64,000 nucleotides of DNA, from contig SAXG01000017.1 of NCBI GenBank assembly GCA_012932865.1, positions 806,001 through 870,000 on the forward strand. The letters run 5' to 3'. This stretch comes from Amylostereum areolatum (Eukaryota > Basidiomycota > Agaricomycetes > Russulales > Stereaceae). Made by a program: the position numbers and the translations under genes. The notes beneath the pieces were generated by a model. The model was not told where the DNA came from. It did no database searches and saw only the letters and a program-made list of their open reading frames with translations. Positions within the stretch are counted from its first letter, which is position 1. Each line of letters starts with the position of its first letter. Shown here piece by piece: positions 33,891-44,124 of the stretch.

Positions 33891-34177
33891 GCATGCAAAA
33901 GCACAGGAAGGTAGTAGGGTGGGGATGCGGGAGGGCACGCGAGCACGACAAGGGCAGGGCCACAGGCGTGTAGAGGGAGGATGAGAGCTAGGTATTGAGG
34001 GCGTGTGGGCACAGGTGTCGAGGGCAGTGCCATGCGGATGCCGAGGGCATGTGTACGTGGGAGTCGAGGGCGGAGCTGTGTGGGAGTTGAGCGTGCGAGG
34101 ATGGATGTCGAGGGTGGGTGTCGAGGGTTGGTGGGCACAGGCGTTGGTGGTGCAGGTGCGGGCACAGATGTGGAGGG
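33890..34177 (+). repeat. G-rich array, left part, interrupted by GyC
   Basis: Units around GTCGAGGGYRGGTGTCGAGG. The array resumes at 49197 after the GyC insertion, with GAGGG duplicated on both sides. Confidence 0.7.
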
Positions 34178-34648
34178 TGTTAAGGACGGTCCTTATCACG
34201 TGACAAGCAACTCAGGCTACAGTACTCTTTACGCGTGAGAAGTGGGATCAGGTGATCCAGACGTCTCGGTTGTACGAAGGCTAAGGTCGATAAGCGAAGC
34301 AGTAAGTCTTCACGGAAGACTTAGGCGAGCTTTCGACTTTATTTGCTTTAAGTTCTCTCTAGTATTCTTTAAGAGGAGGTTCTTATTTAGAACAGTCCTG
34401 TATCTACAAAGAGAACGAGCTGGGGAATAGCTCGTTCGTTGAGCCTCCTTTTATAAGAAAGGAGATCGAGTAAATATATGTACATTTAGTAACGGTCGCA
34501 GCAGGTATCCGCGGGGACGCGACTGGGGCACAGTCGTGGCTGCGTCGTCGAGATGGTTACGAGCTGGGGCACAGTCGTAATCCGTTGTTTAGCGATGTCC
34601 TTCCTAATAAGGCAATAGGAAATGGAATACCTTGATCGAGTTGTAACA
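34178..34648 (-). repeat. GyC 3' LTR (471 bp)
   Basis: TG...CA ends on both strands. A purine tract containing GAGAGGGGG abuts it at 34649 on the minus strand. TATAAAAGG lies at 34455-34447 (minus), and AGCTCGTTCT, the predicted transcript start, at 34421-34412. An inverted pair, AACGAGCT and AGCTCGTT, surrounds the start. Confidence 0.92.
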
Positions 34649-35345
34649 CTAGCCCCCTCTCTAGAATCGACATCCCGTTGATTCGCGAACCGGATTACTT
34701 CCATGGGGATTTCTTGAACAAGTTCTTGATCGTTCATTCGACGCCATCGTTGGAGGAAAATAGATGACGTGAGAAAGGTAAGGACTGTAAGTCCTATGAT
34801 CACGCTTAGGACAATGATGAGCGAACGTGGGGTGGTTGTAGTGAACATCGTGAGATCAGGCGATTGGGTGGGTTGCATCGTGCTTCTAATTCTCTTTGTT
34901 TTGATGTTCACCCCTGTTATCCTTATCCGAAACCAGGCGATAGAATTCGTCATACTATTCTACCGCTTCAACAATGCCTCTACCACCTTTAGATCCTCCT
35001 CGTCTATCGTGGGAGATCCTAACCGGTGTCCTATCCTAGCCGTCGTCGCGTGGTCCGGGCTTCTGAACCGGGGCCCGTGTTTCCGGAAGAGCCCTTTGAT
35101 GCCGCTTCTTCCCTTTGACTCCTGCATGGCTTCTTCGTCGAGGCTTCTCGGCCTCTTCATGGCGCAAGCGACGTCTGGACGGCTTAGGAGTTCCGTAACT
35201 CTCTTGAGATGACGAAGGAGTTCTTCGTCGTGTGGGTCGGGCGTGGGAGTGCGTGAGAGGACGGGCGAGGGAGGAGGGGTGGCAGGGGGAGTGCAGTCGA
35301 TGGTGGAGAGGTTGCGCGAGGAGGAGGCGAGAGTAGAAGACATGT
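34486..35345 (-). pseudogene. GyC membrane-protein frame (env-like position)
   Basis: An ATG near 35343 starts a frame with a Pro-rich N-terminus (TPPATPPPSPVLSRTPTPDP) and a basic middle (SGIKGLFRKHGPRFRSPDH). A TAG at about 34957 follows LLKR, but the same frame continues at once. It then has one strongly hydrophobic span near 34835-34760 (LIIVLSVIIGLTVLTFL), followed by a basic RWRRMN stop-transfer sequence and a tail of about 35 residues that enters the LTR. With the stop read through it would be about 285 residues, single-pass. No sequence similarity to any envelope protein is claimed; only position and topology are env-like. Confidence 0.6.
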
Positions 35346-35740
35346 TGGTTGGTTTGGGTGGTGTGAGTTGGTTTTTTAGACGATGTCTGAGGATGTTGTT
35401 GTCTTTGTGGCTTTCCCTTTTATCCTTGCGATGCGGAGGGGCAGTGATGTAAAACTAGGGGCTGTCCGGTGTGCTTTCTGGGTACGCTGTTTCCAACAAC
35501 GGGAGGCTGGACGGGGTTAGTCTGGGTGAGTCCGGGGATGGGTAGGGACCCTGGCAGTGTAGGAGCGGTGACGGGTCACGGAGGGGCGTTAGGAAGAGAC
35601 GGGGGTCTGGCGAGGGTGGATGTGATGGGATCGGGTCGAATAGTATAGCCCGGGGAGATGTGATATCCATGGAAGATGAGGTCGATGTCGGGGCCGTCAC
35701 GTGGCGACATATGGGGGACTCCGGTAGTTTCCATTCGCCT

Positions 35741-36367
35741 TCACAGGATTTCTCCTTCGTAGGCGGCACGAAAGGTGTGTCTTTCCCAATTGAGCCAGTT
35801 GACCCTGTGTCCGACTTCAGTGAGGAATTTTTGGAGTTCTGCGACGTTGAGTATAGCCGCTACGCTAGCTTCCGGAATTGTCGAAGAAGTCTGACCTCCC
35901 GTTCCTCCATCTCGGTCGAGAGCGTTAGGTACCTCGAGTCTAGCTGAAGGAGTTCTTCGTTGAGCATCTTGATGTGATTCTCCAAGATATTCTGGACGTC
36001 GGCCGACTCCCTCCTGAGGTCGTCGATCTGTTCCCTGGCCTGCTCGAGCGCTACTCCGGCTATCATGTGGGCTATCTGACTTCCTAGTATCGGAGAATCG
36101 GGCGGTGGGACTTCCGTCGCTCCGGGCGACGGGGATCGCATTAGCACCTGTGAGGAATCCGGGTGCTTCAGTTAGGGTTCTTCTGTGTGCTTCTAAGCGG
36201 CTTACCCCTTGTCCTTCCGTCTGGTCCTGACCTAGACGGAGAAGGTACTGACTTAATTGCGAGGATTGCTGCCGATCGAGCGATGAAGCAGTCTCCGCAG
36301 AGGGCTCGTTCCTGTTGAGTGTGGTGTACCTTGTTGCAGACGAGGCGGAGGCGGTCGATTGTTCCAT
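35741..36367 (-). pseudogene. GyC spliced coiled-coil frame downstream of pol
   Basis: Exon 1 (36367-36206) begins MEQSTASASSATRY. A 58-bp intron (36205-36148; GTAAGC donor, CTAAC branch, CACAG acceptor) joins it in phase to exon 2, which encodes PPPDSPILGSQIAHMIAGVA and a heptad-like coiled coil (QAREQIDDLRRESADVQNIL, EELLQLDSRYLTLSTEMEER). Near 35875 the coiled-coil frame meets a TAG, but a neighbouring frame continues with LNVAELQKFLTEVGHRVNWL to a stop near 35741, suggesting one indel. Exon 1 overlaps the 3' end of the pol frame. Confidence 0.55.
36148..36205 (-). other. Candidate intron in GyC downstream frame
   Basis: 58 bp with GTAAGC donor, CTAAC branch site and CACAG acceptor. Splicing is the only way to join the two exon frames in phase. 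Confidence 0.55.
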
Positions 36368-38583
36368 TGCTGGGTGTGATGATTGGATTGGTAGTGGAAT
36401 TGTTGGCTGTGTTTGGGGTGGTGGACATTGGTGATCTGTCTCGTTGAACCCATAGGGTTTTTATCCCCTCTTCGTTGGCAGTGCATTCGCCTGAATGGTG
36501 TTGAGTCTGACCAGTGTTTTGCTTTCGTCTTACGTTTCTTTCGTCGTGCTGGCCTTTGCTTTTGCTGTGCTACGGTGATCTCGTCGACATCAGTAGATTC
36601 TGTGTCGGTATCTTTGATTGGCTGTGGTAGTGACCTCGGTGCTTTAGGGTTATTCCGGTGGAACTCTGCAATCACAGTTTTTGATCCTTCGAGATTTGAT
36701 GCGGGTTCCCATGTGTTACCGGAGTCTGGGTAGCCTTTCCATTTTACGAAGTAGTGTAATGGTTTGGAATACCATTTGTCTAGTTTTGAGGCTATTATTG
36801 TTTCTACTTCATAGAGTTCTTCATCGTTTACTGGTTCCGGAGGCGGTTTTTTGTAAGCTTCGCCATATTGTTCTGTCTCTTTGAACGGAATTAATAGTGC
36901 CACGTGAAAGACTGGGTGTATTTTCCATTTTGTTGGTAGTTCCAGGCGATAGGTTACTGGTCCTATAACTTTTTCAATTTTGAACGGGCCAAACCGTTTT
37001 GGTGCTAGCTTGGTTTTCGGGTATACCGTGTTAAGATTTTTTCCGTCTAACCACACTTGGTCGCCCTGTTTGAGTTGATCTCGTAGTGTGAACATTTGAT
37101 CATGCTGCATTTTCATCAATTTGGCAGCTATTTCCAGACTTGCTTCTGTGTTGTCCCATGCGTTCTTAAAGTTCTTTATTCTTTCTTCGGCTGTCGGTAT
37201 TCGCGGATCGGTTGGTATTGTTGGGTTGAAAACCGGTTGGTATCCATGTAGGAGTTCAAATGGGGACGTTTTTGTAACTGAATGTTGTCGTATGTTGTGT
37301 GCGAATTCCGCTTTTGGTAAAAGTTTTGCCCAATTTGTTTGATCTCCGTTGCAAAATGCTCGAAGATATTGTTCTAATTCTTGATTCACCCTTTCTGTCT
37401 CGCCGTCTGTTTGGGGATGGTACGCCGTCCTGAGTGATGAGATAATTCCAAGGCTTTCGCAAATGGATTGGAATACTTTGGATGTGAATTGAGGACCTCT
37501 GTCTGATATCATTCTTTTCCACAGTCCGAATCGTCTGTAGACGTTGTCGATCAGAAGATCAGCTGTTTCTTCTGCGTTGATTGCCTTTAGGCACGGTGTG
37601 AATACTGCGGTTTTGGTGAACCTGTCGACGACTACGTTGATCACATCAAATCCATTGGAGATCGGAAGATCTGTGATGAAATCTGATGTGATCGTTTCCC
37701 ATGGTCGTTTTGGTATTTCTGTAGGTTGTAATGGATGTTTTGCCGGATGTGTGACATTTTTTGTTGACTGGCATACGGGGCATCCTTGAACGTAGCCTTT
37801 TACGAAGGAAATCATCTTTGGCCACCAAAAGTTTCTTTGTACCAGTTCTAGAGTTTTCATTTCGCCTGGATGTCCAATTGTCTGGAGATCATGATGCGAT
37901 TTTAGGATCATGCGTTGAAGTTCAAGATTCTGTGGTACGTAGATCTTTCCTTTTCTGATGACCAAATCGTTCTCAAAGTTCCAATCTTGAATTCCTTTTG
38001 CCAGGGTACGTGGTCCCAATCTTTTGATCGTATCTAGCGCTGTCCAGACTTCATCATCTAGATGTGAGAAGTTCCTTAGTTCCTTGAGAAGTTCTTTATC
38101 TCCGACTGCTTCGACTGTTCCCCTTCCGGTGGCTCTAGCCTTGAATATCGAAGGATGGAGTAGGATTTGTTCGTCGTTGTCTGGAATGTCTTCTTTATGA
38201 TCTGATCTTCTAGAAAGTCCGTCTGCTTTATTTGTACTTCCTGGTTTGTGCACCAGGGTGTAGTCGAAGCGGGACAGATACAAGCTCCATCGTGCTTGCC
38301 GTCGATTAAGTTTCTAAGCTGTTGTAAAATATTCTAGATTTTTATGATCTGTCCAGATTTCGATCTTGTAGTTTGCTCCTTCTAGATAGTGTCGCCAGTG
38401 CTCTAGGGCTTTTACTACTCCTAGAAGTTCTTTGTCGTATATCTCGTAATTCTGTTCCGCAGGTGACAGTGATTTGGACAGGTACGCGACCGAGTGCCAT
38501 CTTTCGGTCTCGTCTGGTTGTGATAGAATAGCTCTGTACGCGAAATTGGAGGCATCACTTTCTATACGGAATGGTTTGTTTTC

Positions 38584-38792
38584 TGTTGAAAACACAGAGG
38601 GACCTTCAGTCATAAAGTGAAACACAAAGTAGACTGGCCGGGGATTGAACCCAGGACCTCCCATATTCTAGAAGGGTGCTCTAACCAACTGAGCTACCTG
38701 TCCGATAGTGGGAACAGGTTGGTAGTTGAGATAGAGGATATCACCGAGCTCTGATTGTGTGCAACAGGCCAGGGCTTAGCCTTATTTCAACA
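38584..38792 (-). mobile_element. tRNA-bearing mini-LTR element, copy 1 (209 bp)
   Basis: Bounded by TTTTC at 38579-38583 and 38793-38797. Removing the element and one TTTTC restores the gypsy codons PDE-NKPFRIE, which fixes the boundaries exactly. In tRNA sense it starts TGTTGAAATAAGG and ends GTTTTCAACA. It contains a tRNA-like gene at 38630-38703. No open frame. Confidence 0.92.
38630..38703 (-). tRNA. tRNA-like gene inside mini-element copy 1
   Basis: 74 nt fold as a class I cloverleaf: 7-bp acceptor with one A-A mismatch and a terminal G-U, D arm AGCTCAGTTGGTTAGAGC, anticodon stem with one U-U, and T arm CTGGG-TTCAATC-CCCGG. Loop position gives anticodon AGA, but there is no long variable arm as expected for serine, so identity is uncertain. 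A box and B box are both good. Confidence 0.7.
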
Positions 38793-39868
38793 TTTTCGTC
38801 AGGCATGATCAAGACTGGGGACAACGTGAATTCGTGTTTCAGTCTTTCAAAGGTCTGTTCACATTTGGCCGTCCAGTTCCAGTCATGGTCCTTCTTAGTG
38901 AGCTGGAATAGTGGTCTTGCGATCTTAGAATAGTCTTTGATGAAGTGTCGATAGAAATTTCCAAATCCGAGAAATGATTGAACTTCTTTTACTTTTCTCG
39001 GTGTGGGCCATTCGGATAGTCCTTGAACTCTGATCGGGTCCATCTGTACCTTGTTATGTGTGATTATCACGCCTAGGTATTCGATTGATGGTTGTTCGAA
39101 GAAGCACTTTTCTGGTTTCAGGAACAGATCGTTTCGTTCCAGGAGTTGAAGGGTTTCGTTCATTAGTTTTCTATGTTCGTCAAGTGTTTCTGTGAATATT
39201 AATATGTCATCCATGTATACCACTACCTTTCCTGTGTCTATTAATTCTTTGAACAGTGCGTTCATCATTGCTTGGAATGTTGCGGGCGAGTTGGTCAGTC
39301 CGAAGAACATTACCATTGGTTCCAACAGGCCCCTGTTTGTTTTGAACGCCGCTTTCCATTGATCCCCTTCCTTGATCCGAACATTGTTGTATCCCCATCA
39401 AAGATCGAGCTGTGAGAAGATCTTAGTGCCTTTTAATTTGTCGATGAGATCTGAGATGAGAGGGATCGGGTATTCATTTTTTACTGTGATGGAGTTGAGA
39501 TAGCGATAGCCCTGTACTGGTCGAAGAGATCCATCTTTCTTTTTGATAAAAAAGAAGGGCAATGATATCTCTGACTTTGATTCTCGGATGTACCCTTTTC
39601 GTAGATGTTCGTCTACAAATGTGTCCAGTTCCTTCCGTTCTGGTACTGTCATTGGATATAGTTTACAGTTTCGAGGTTTCCATCCTTCGATCAGGTCTAT
39701 CGCATGATCCCAGGGTCTACTGATTGGAAAGTGTTCCGACACTTTCTTTTTGAATACCTTCTGATACTGTTTGTAATTGGGCGGAATCATCTCATCGAGT
39801 GTCTTCTTCTTCTCTCCCATGGCCGCTTTTTCTGCGAGTTCTTGTGCTTTAGTTGCTCTTGCTATTAT

Positions 39869-40546
39869 CTAGGTATTGGGTTCGTTCATTTCTTCTGTAA
39901 CCGGTATCGTTTCTATGTTAGTCTTTCCATGGAACGTTCTGACTATCTTGATCTCGACGAGATCGGAATCAAATTCGGGGTCTTCTTGTTCTTCTATCGT
40001 TACATGATAGTTTACCTTTTGTTCTTTAAATGCTTGTAGGAAGGGTTCGTCTTTTCCTTGGACAATCATCATTTTACTTGTAGTGGAGCACATACCTGGA
40101 CATTTTTGTAGTGTAATCTGTCTCTTTCTCCAATCAATGTTAGGATTGTGTTTTCTGAGCCAAGGGGTTCCTAAGATTACTTCGTCTCCTCCTAGAGCTG
40201 TGACGAATAATCCTGAGTTTTCGCGGTGAACTTCTCCGTGGGTCCCTCTCATTGTCATCGGAAGGTACACTTTCTGTTTGATTTCTCCCAAAGTGTTTCG
40301 AGACCCATCAATGTTGTATATCAGTATCGGCTTCTTAAGCTGGATTGGATTCATCTTGTGTTTTTGTACGAGATCTGGATGGATCAGGGTACTGCTTGCT
40401 CCGCTATCTAGTAGCGCTTTTGCTGCGGCTTTACGGAACTTTCCATGAAACATAACAGGTATATGAATTGATGGAGTGTGTGTTGCTCCGTCTTGGTATG
40501 ACCTTATATACACTGTTCTATTTACGTCATCTTCTGTTTCCTGCAC
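39869..40546 (-). CDS. GyC protease region
   Basis: Open frame with the retropepsin active site LLDSGASSTLIH, then a conserved EVILGTPWLRKHNPNIDW block as in other chromoviruses. It leads into RT but is cut from it by a TAG at about 39871. The upstream boundary with gag is a frame change near 40550-40730, so protease and pol are probably made by frameshifting or as one polyprotein in the ancestor. Confidence 0.8.
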   Translation of the reverse strand: MQETEDDVNRTVYIRSYQDGATHTPSIHIPVMFHGKFRKAAAKALLDSGASSTLIHPDLVQKHKMNPIQLKKPILIYNIDGSRNTLGEIKQKVYLPMTMRGTHGEVHRENSGLFVTALGGDEVILGTPWLRKHNPNIDWRKRQITLQKCPGMCSTTSKMMIVQGKDEPFLQAFKEQKVNYHVTIEEQEDPEFDSDLVEIKIVRTFHGKTNIETIPVTEEMNEPNT

Positions 40547-40728
40547 AGGAGATTGACTTGAAAAGTTTATTGTCTGTGTCCTTTCAACAGCCGCGTTTGA
40601 AGGACAATTTAAAAACCCTGATTGTCCTTGAAAATGTTGGCAGTGCGTGCAAACGTTTTGCTGTCCATCTTACTCACAAGCTCGGTGATCTGATCAATCG
40701 GGGATTCTTCTGATGTTAGATTCGCTGT

Positions 40729-42660
40729 TCATGCATTGATCGTTGTTTGGGTGCGCTTCTCTGGGCAGTTCCTAGAGATGTGTCCTGGCTTTCGGCAGTA
40801 GAAGCACGATCCTGATTTCTGGAGTTCTGTGCGTTCTTGGGGGGTAAGGTGTCTGAAATTTCGGCCGTTACTTCCTGTTTGGGCGACTCTGGCGGCTGCA
40901 ACGTTCCCTCTATTTCTGTTCCCTCTTTTGAATAGAACGTACGTCTGTGGTTTCTTGTACAGGAGTGTGAGATCGCTCGTCGGGTTCATTGGTCTTGTGT
41001 AATGCCGTTGGAATGCTTGAGCCTCTCGCCAGTACCGTTCGTCAATGTCGTTCGAGATGTGATCTCTTTTGAGGATCTTGACTACGATATCGTTATGTAG
41101 TCCTCTCTTGAATTGGTCGATCAATGCTTTATGATCGTAACCGGCTTCCATTGCATAGTCTCTGAAGATCGTGATATAATCTTTGGTTTCTATGGTACCT
41201 TGTTCCAGTCGTTGTATGTTGAATCTAGCGTCTCTTCCTGGGTCTATTTCTCCAAAGGTTTCTAGGAAGTAGTCACGGAACGCTGTCCATGTAAGGTATC
41301 CTTCCGGATTTAGACCGTGGTCTCGTATTTTGTCGATCTTACTTATTAAAAGGGACGCCCAGTGGAGGGCAGGTCCATCGGTAAGATGCGAGAGTACGAA
41401 GGTTATCTTACGCATATTGGCAGCATATGCGTTTGGGAACGCTATGAAGCGAAGTACACATTGTTCTATGAATTTTGCTGCTTTTGCCCGATCCCTTCCG
41501 TCGTATACTCCTAATGCATTCAGTTTAAATTCTTTATCCTTATCTTCGGGTTTTGATTCAGTTGTTCCTGTTCCTCTCGGCGGGGAATCTCTTGGTGGGT
41601 GTCTCGATCCTTTCGGAAGATCCGCGGTTGCTCCTCTTCCGAAGACGTAGTTTCGGACTCTTTTCCTTTCTTGTCATCCGGTGCTCTGGGCGATAGATCG
41701 GAATGCGGTGATCGTGATCGTGATGGTGACCTTTCCCGCCTTCTTGGTTCTCCGGTCATGCCAAATCCTCGTAATGGTGACATTTTCCACCTTCTTGATT
41801 CGGCCATGCCAAATCCTAGGGGGAATCAAGTCTCATGTCCCAGTCTTGCAGGATCGGCTGGTGTTGGAGTTGCAGGCGTCTGGCGCGGTACATTAGTCTC
41901 TCCAGGTGGGACATTGTCAAGTGCGGTGGCGGGGTTGGGTATTGAGGTGATAATATCTCCCATTGATGTGATGTTCTTGGGGTCTCCGAATAGATTTCCT
42001 CTTCTTCCTTGTCTGGTCCTGAAGATGTCGTCGTTTGATGCAAGTGATGGAGATCTTGTCGGGTTCTTTGTATGTTCTTTCGTTTCTGCTATGCTCGATG
42101 GCTGCGCTTTCGACTTCTTCCGGAATCGGACTTAGTTTGGTTGCTCGATATAGCTCTCTCAGGTTCTGGTGCGGTTTCCTCTGGAGGCGGTGCAGCTGTT
42201 GCGGTTTCTTGAGGATGCTGGAGTTCGGTTCGAGGGCTCTGTGGTTTGGTTGTCGTATCGGCTGTGTCGGTATCTGGATCAAATTCCCAGTAGTCCTTAA
42301 TGTTCCCGGTGTAAGGTTTCTCTTCGACTTTCTGTGCGTCTGGGTGTTTCCAGAGTTCTTCTGATGAGAGGGGCCCGATATGAGGTCTTGAATAATCTGG
42401 GCGTTTCCAGTGTGAGTTGTCGTAGTTTCCGTCTTCTTTTTCCCTTTTTGATCTGTCTTTGTAGTATTCTGCTGCCGGGGGAAGGTTGTATCTGTATATG
42501 GGTGGGTTCCACTGATATTCGTATGTCCCCTTGCTTTCTTTCGCAATGAGGACTCCGTCGTAGTAGAGAAGGAGATAATAGGGATCAAATGTCTAGTGAT
42601 GATCTTCTTTTCCGTTGGGAAAATCTCGTTTACAGTTTGATTGGAGATGAGGGATCTCAA
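40729..42660 (-). pseudogene. GyC Gag
   Basis: The C-terminal part (41540-40729) has a capsid-like region (VLSHLTDGPALHWASLL, YLTWTAFRDYFLETFG) and a zinc knuckle CFYCRKPGHISRNC near 40812-40770. N-terminal sequence lies in two other frames: an Arg/Ser and acidic part near 41807-41520 (RSPSRSRSPHSD) and an upstream part near 42500-41816 ending at a stop. At least two frame changes therefore break it. A short direct repeat encodes PLRGFGM twice near 41815-41755. Confidence 0.72.
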
Positions 42661-42715
42661 AGTCTGATGGTCTTTTTTCAGCGGGTTGTTCCGCTGGCTC
42701 CGTGGTGGTTATTTT

Positions 42716-42736
42716 GTTTGGCGCTCTGCGCCAAAC
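42716..42736. repeat. Perfect 9-bp-arm hairpin in GyC leader
   Basis: GTTTGGCGC-TCT-GCGCCAAAC, about 38 bp inside the 5' LTR on the leader side. It could be an RNA packaging or priming structure. Confidence 0.75.
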
Positions 42737-42761
42737 TGTAGGGTGAGCTAGTGTAGAGGAG

Positions 42762-42771
42762 AGCTCGTTCT
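42762..42771 (-). promoter_or_regulatory. GyC primer-binding site, self-priming type
   Basis: Two bases after the 5' LTR the minus strand reads AGAACGAGCT. Its reverse complement, AGCTCGTTCT, lies in the LTR about 34 nt after the start of TATAAAAGG, the same spacing as in GyB1. This fits a primer formed by the RNA 5' end. Confidence 0.68.
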
Positions 42772-42773
42772 AG

Positions 42774-42969
42774 TGTTAAGGACGGTCCTTATCACGTGAC
42801 AAGCAACTCAGGCTACAGTACTCTTTACGCGTGAGAAGTGGGATCAGGTGATCCAGACGTCTCGGTTGTACGAAGGCTAAGGTCGATAAGAGAAGCAGTA
42901 AGTCTTCACGGAAGACTTAGGCGAGCTTTCGACTTTATTTGCTTTAAGTTCTCTCTAGTATTCTTTAAG
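42774..42969 (-). repeat. GyC 5' LTR, inner part
   Basis: 196 bp, continued after the Copia at 48917-49191 (275 bp). Together they make 471 bp, the length of the 3' LTR. Confidence 0.92.
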
Positions 42970-43417
42970 TGTTGAAGATATTCCTTTATGTCTGATTTCT
43001 ACGCCTTTATTCTGTTCTATCTCCGTTCTATTCGCTTCTATTCCGCTCCATTCACCCTATTATCGCGTCATTCCGCATCTATACCCTCACATGCCCTCTC
43101 CACTTCACCCACTGTTCGCTATTGTACTGTACTTACTGTAGTTCAGCCCGAGCCTTCCCTAGCTTCAGTTTCGAGTTAGTTACCGCTTTAGGTCGATTCT
43201 CGGCTTATTCCGAGTTTCCTCCCACGCTCCATGGCCTCTACCTGCAGCCACACGCGTCTGCTCCTCCTCAGTCGCTCATTCTGTGCTGCAGGTATGCCCT
43301 TTGCTTGTTTCTGTCTTGTTTCTCAGTCGCTCATTCTGTGCTGCAGCAATCCACTGTTTGTGTCAGTTCTGAGCGTCCCTAGCTAGTTGGCTAGCCCCTT
43401 CAACTGCGACTTCAACA
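42970..43417 (+). repeat. Co1 5' LTR (448 bp)
   Basis: TGTTGAAGATATTCC ... GCGACTTCAACA. Close to the 3' LTR, with two substitutions seen near 43013 and 43026. Confidence 0.95.
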
Positions 43418-43431
43418 GGTTATGGGCCCTG
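43418..43431 (+). promoter_or_regulatory. Co1 primer-binding site
   Basis: GGTTATGGGCCC directly follows the LTR. It is the type known from Drosophila copia, complementary to an internal part (anticodon arm) of initiator tRNA-Met, implying a cleaved half-tRNA primer. Confidence 0.7.
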
Positions 43432-44124
43432 CGCTCTAGCCAACACCCATCACTTTTATCTCGCCTCACAGCACCCCCCTCGCCTCGTCCTTCTACACAC
43501 CTCTCCTACCATCCCTAGAGGCCCCAGCCCTCGAGTTTCGAGTCGAACGACCCATCCGTTGCCTCCCAACACCATCCCCATCCTCCAGGGCGCGCATTTC
43601 GCAACATCAAGCGCGCACGCAACGACCCTTCATCCGTTCGCCTCGCCCTTGCATATTCCGCACCTACTACTCCCTATCTAGCTTCGTGCCAAGCCCCAAG
43701 TCCGTCGCTTTCGTTGTTGTGCCTCCACAGCCTGCGACGCTTCCTCCTCCTCCTCCCACCAACATCAAAGGCGTCCTCAGCGCCCCTTCGACCGTTTGCT
43801 CCCTCGCTTCGCGTCAGCCCTCCCTACCACCCTACCTACCCCCTCGCCAAACGCGGTAGCCCTCGCTGAAGCCGTTCGCCCTCAGGAGCTCGTTGTCTGC
43901 AGGAGGCTGTTTCGAGAAATTTTCACCTTGGGATCGGACGAGTGTAGCTCCCCATCGCGTTGTGCTATCGGTACGCGCTCTTCAGGCCTCCATCTAGACC
44001 ATCCACCCTCCCCATCGCCGTCGTAACCGCCCCCATCGCCCTATCCCTTCGCCCTCGGCGCCCCCTCGAACCTCTGCTCGTCCAAATCGTCGCTTTTTGC
44101 GCATATCCTCTCCAATTCCTCATT
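43432..44124 (+). other. Co1 leader
   Basis: C-rich 5' leader of about 690 bp. The gag-pol frame is open back to 43960, but the first ATG with Gag-like sequence is at 44125. No other gene. Confidence 0.6.

Larger units (their letters stand above)
36253..39868 (-). pseudogene. GyC Pol: RT, RNase H, integrase, chromodomain
   Basis: RT carries WGYNNVRIKEGDQWKAAF and YMDD (39217-39206). RNase H follows but is split by the 209-bp element between the PDE and NKPF codons. The integrase zinc finger and DD35E core (FITDLP, SDRGPQFTS, QTDGETERVNQE) are intact in one long frame (38283-36253). The chromodomain (FVKWKGYPDSGNTWEP) lies near 36700-36770, followed by a basic tail (RPARRKKRKTKAKHW). Nonsense codons: TAG near 39871 before RT, TGA near 39398 (family Arg) and TAG near 38314 (family Gln). 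Apart from the insertion these are single-base losses, consistent with recent decay. Confidence 0.9.

Noticed and set aside
36168..36428. 86-codon frame starting MSTTPNTANN in GyC
   Set aside because: Its phase does not join the coiled-coil exon across the intron, while the MEQ frame does. Kept only as an alternative.
38584..38792. tRNA-derived SINE explanation for the 209-bp unit
   Set aside because: Fixed TG...CA ends, uniform 5-bp duplications and no A-rich or repeat tail fit an LTR integrase better than LINE-driven retroposition.
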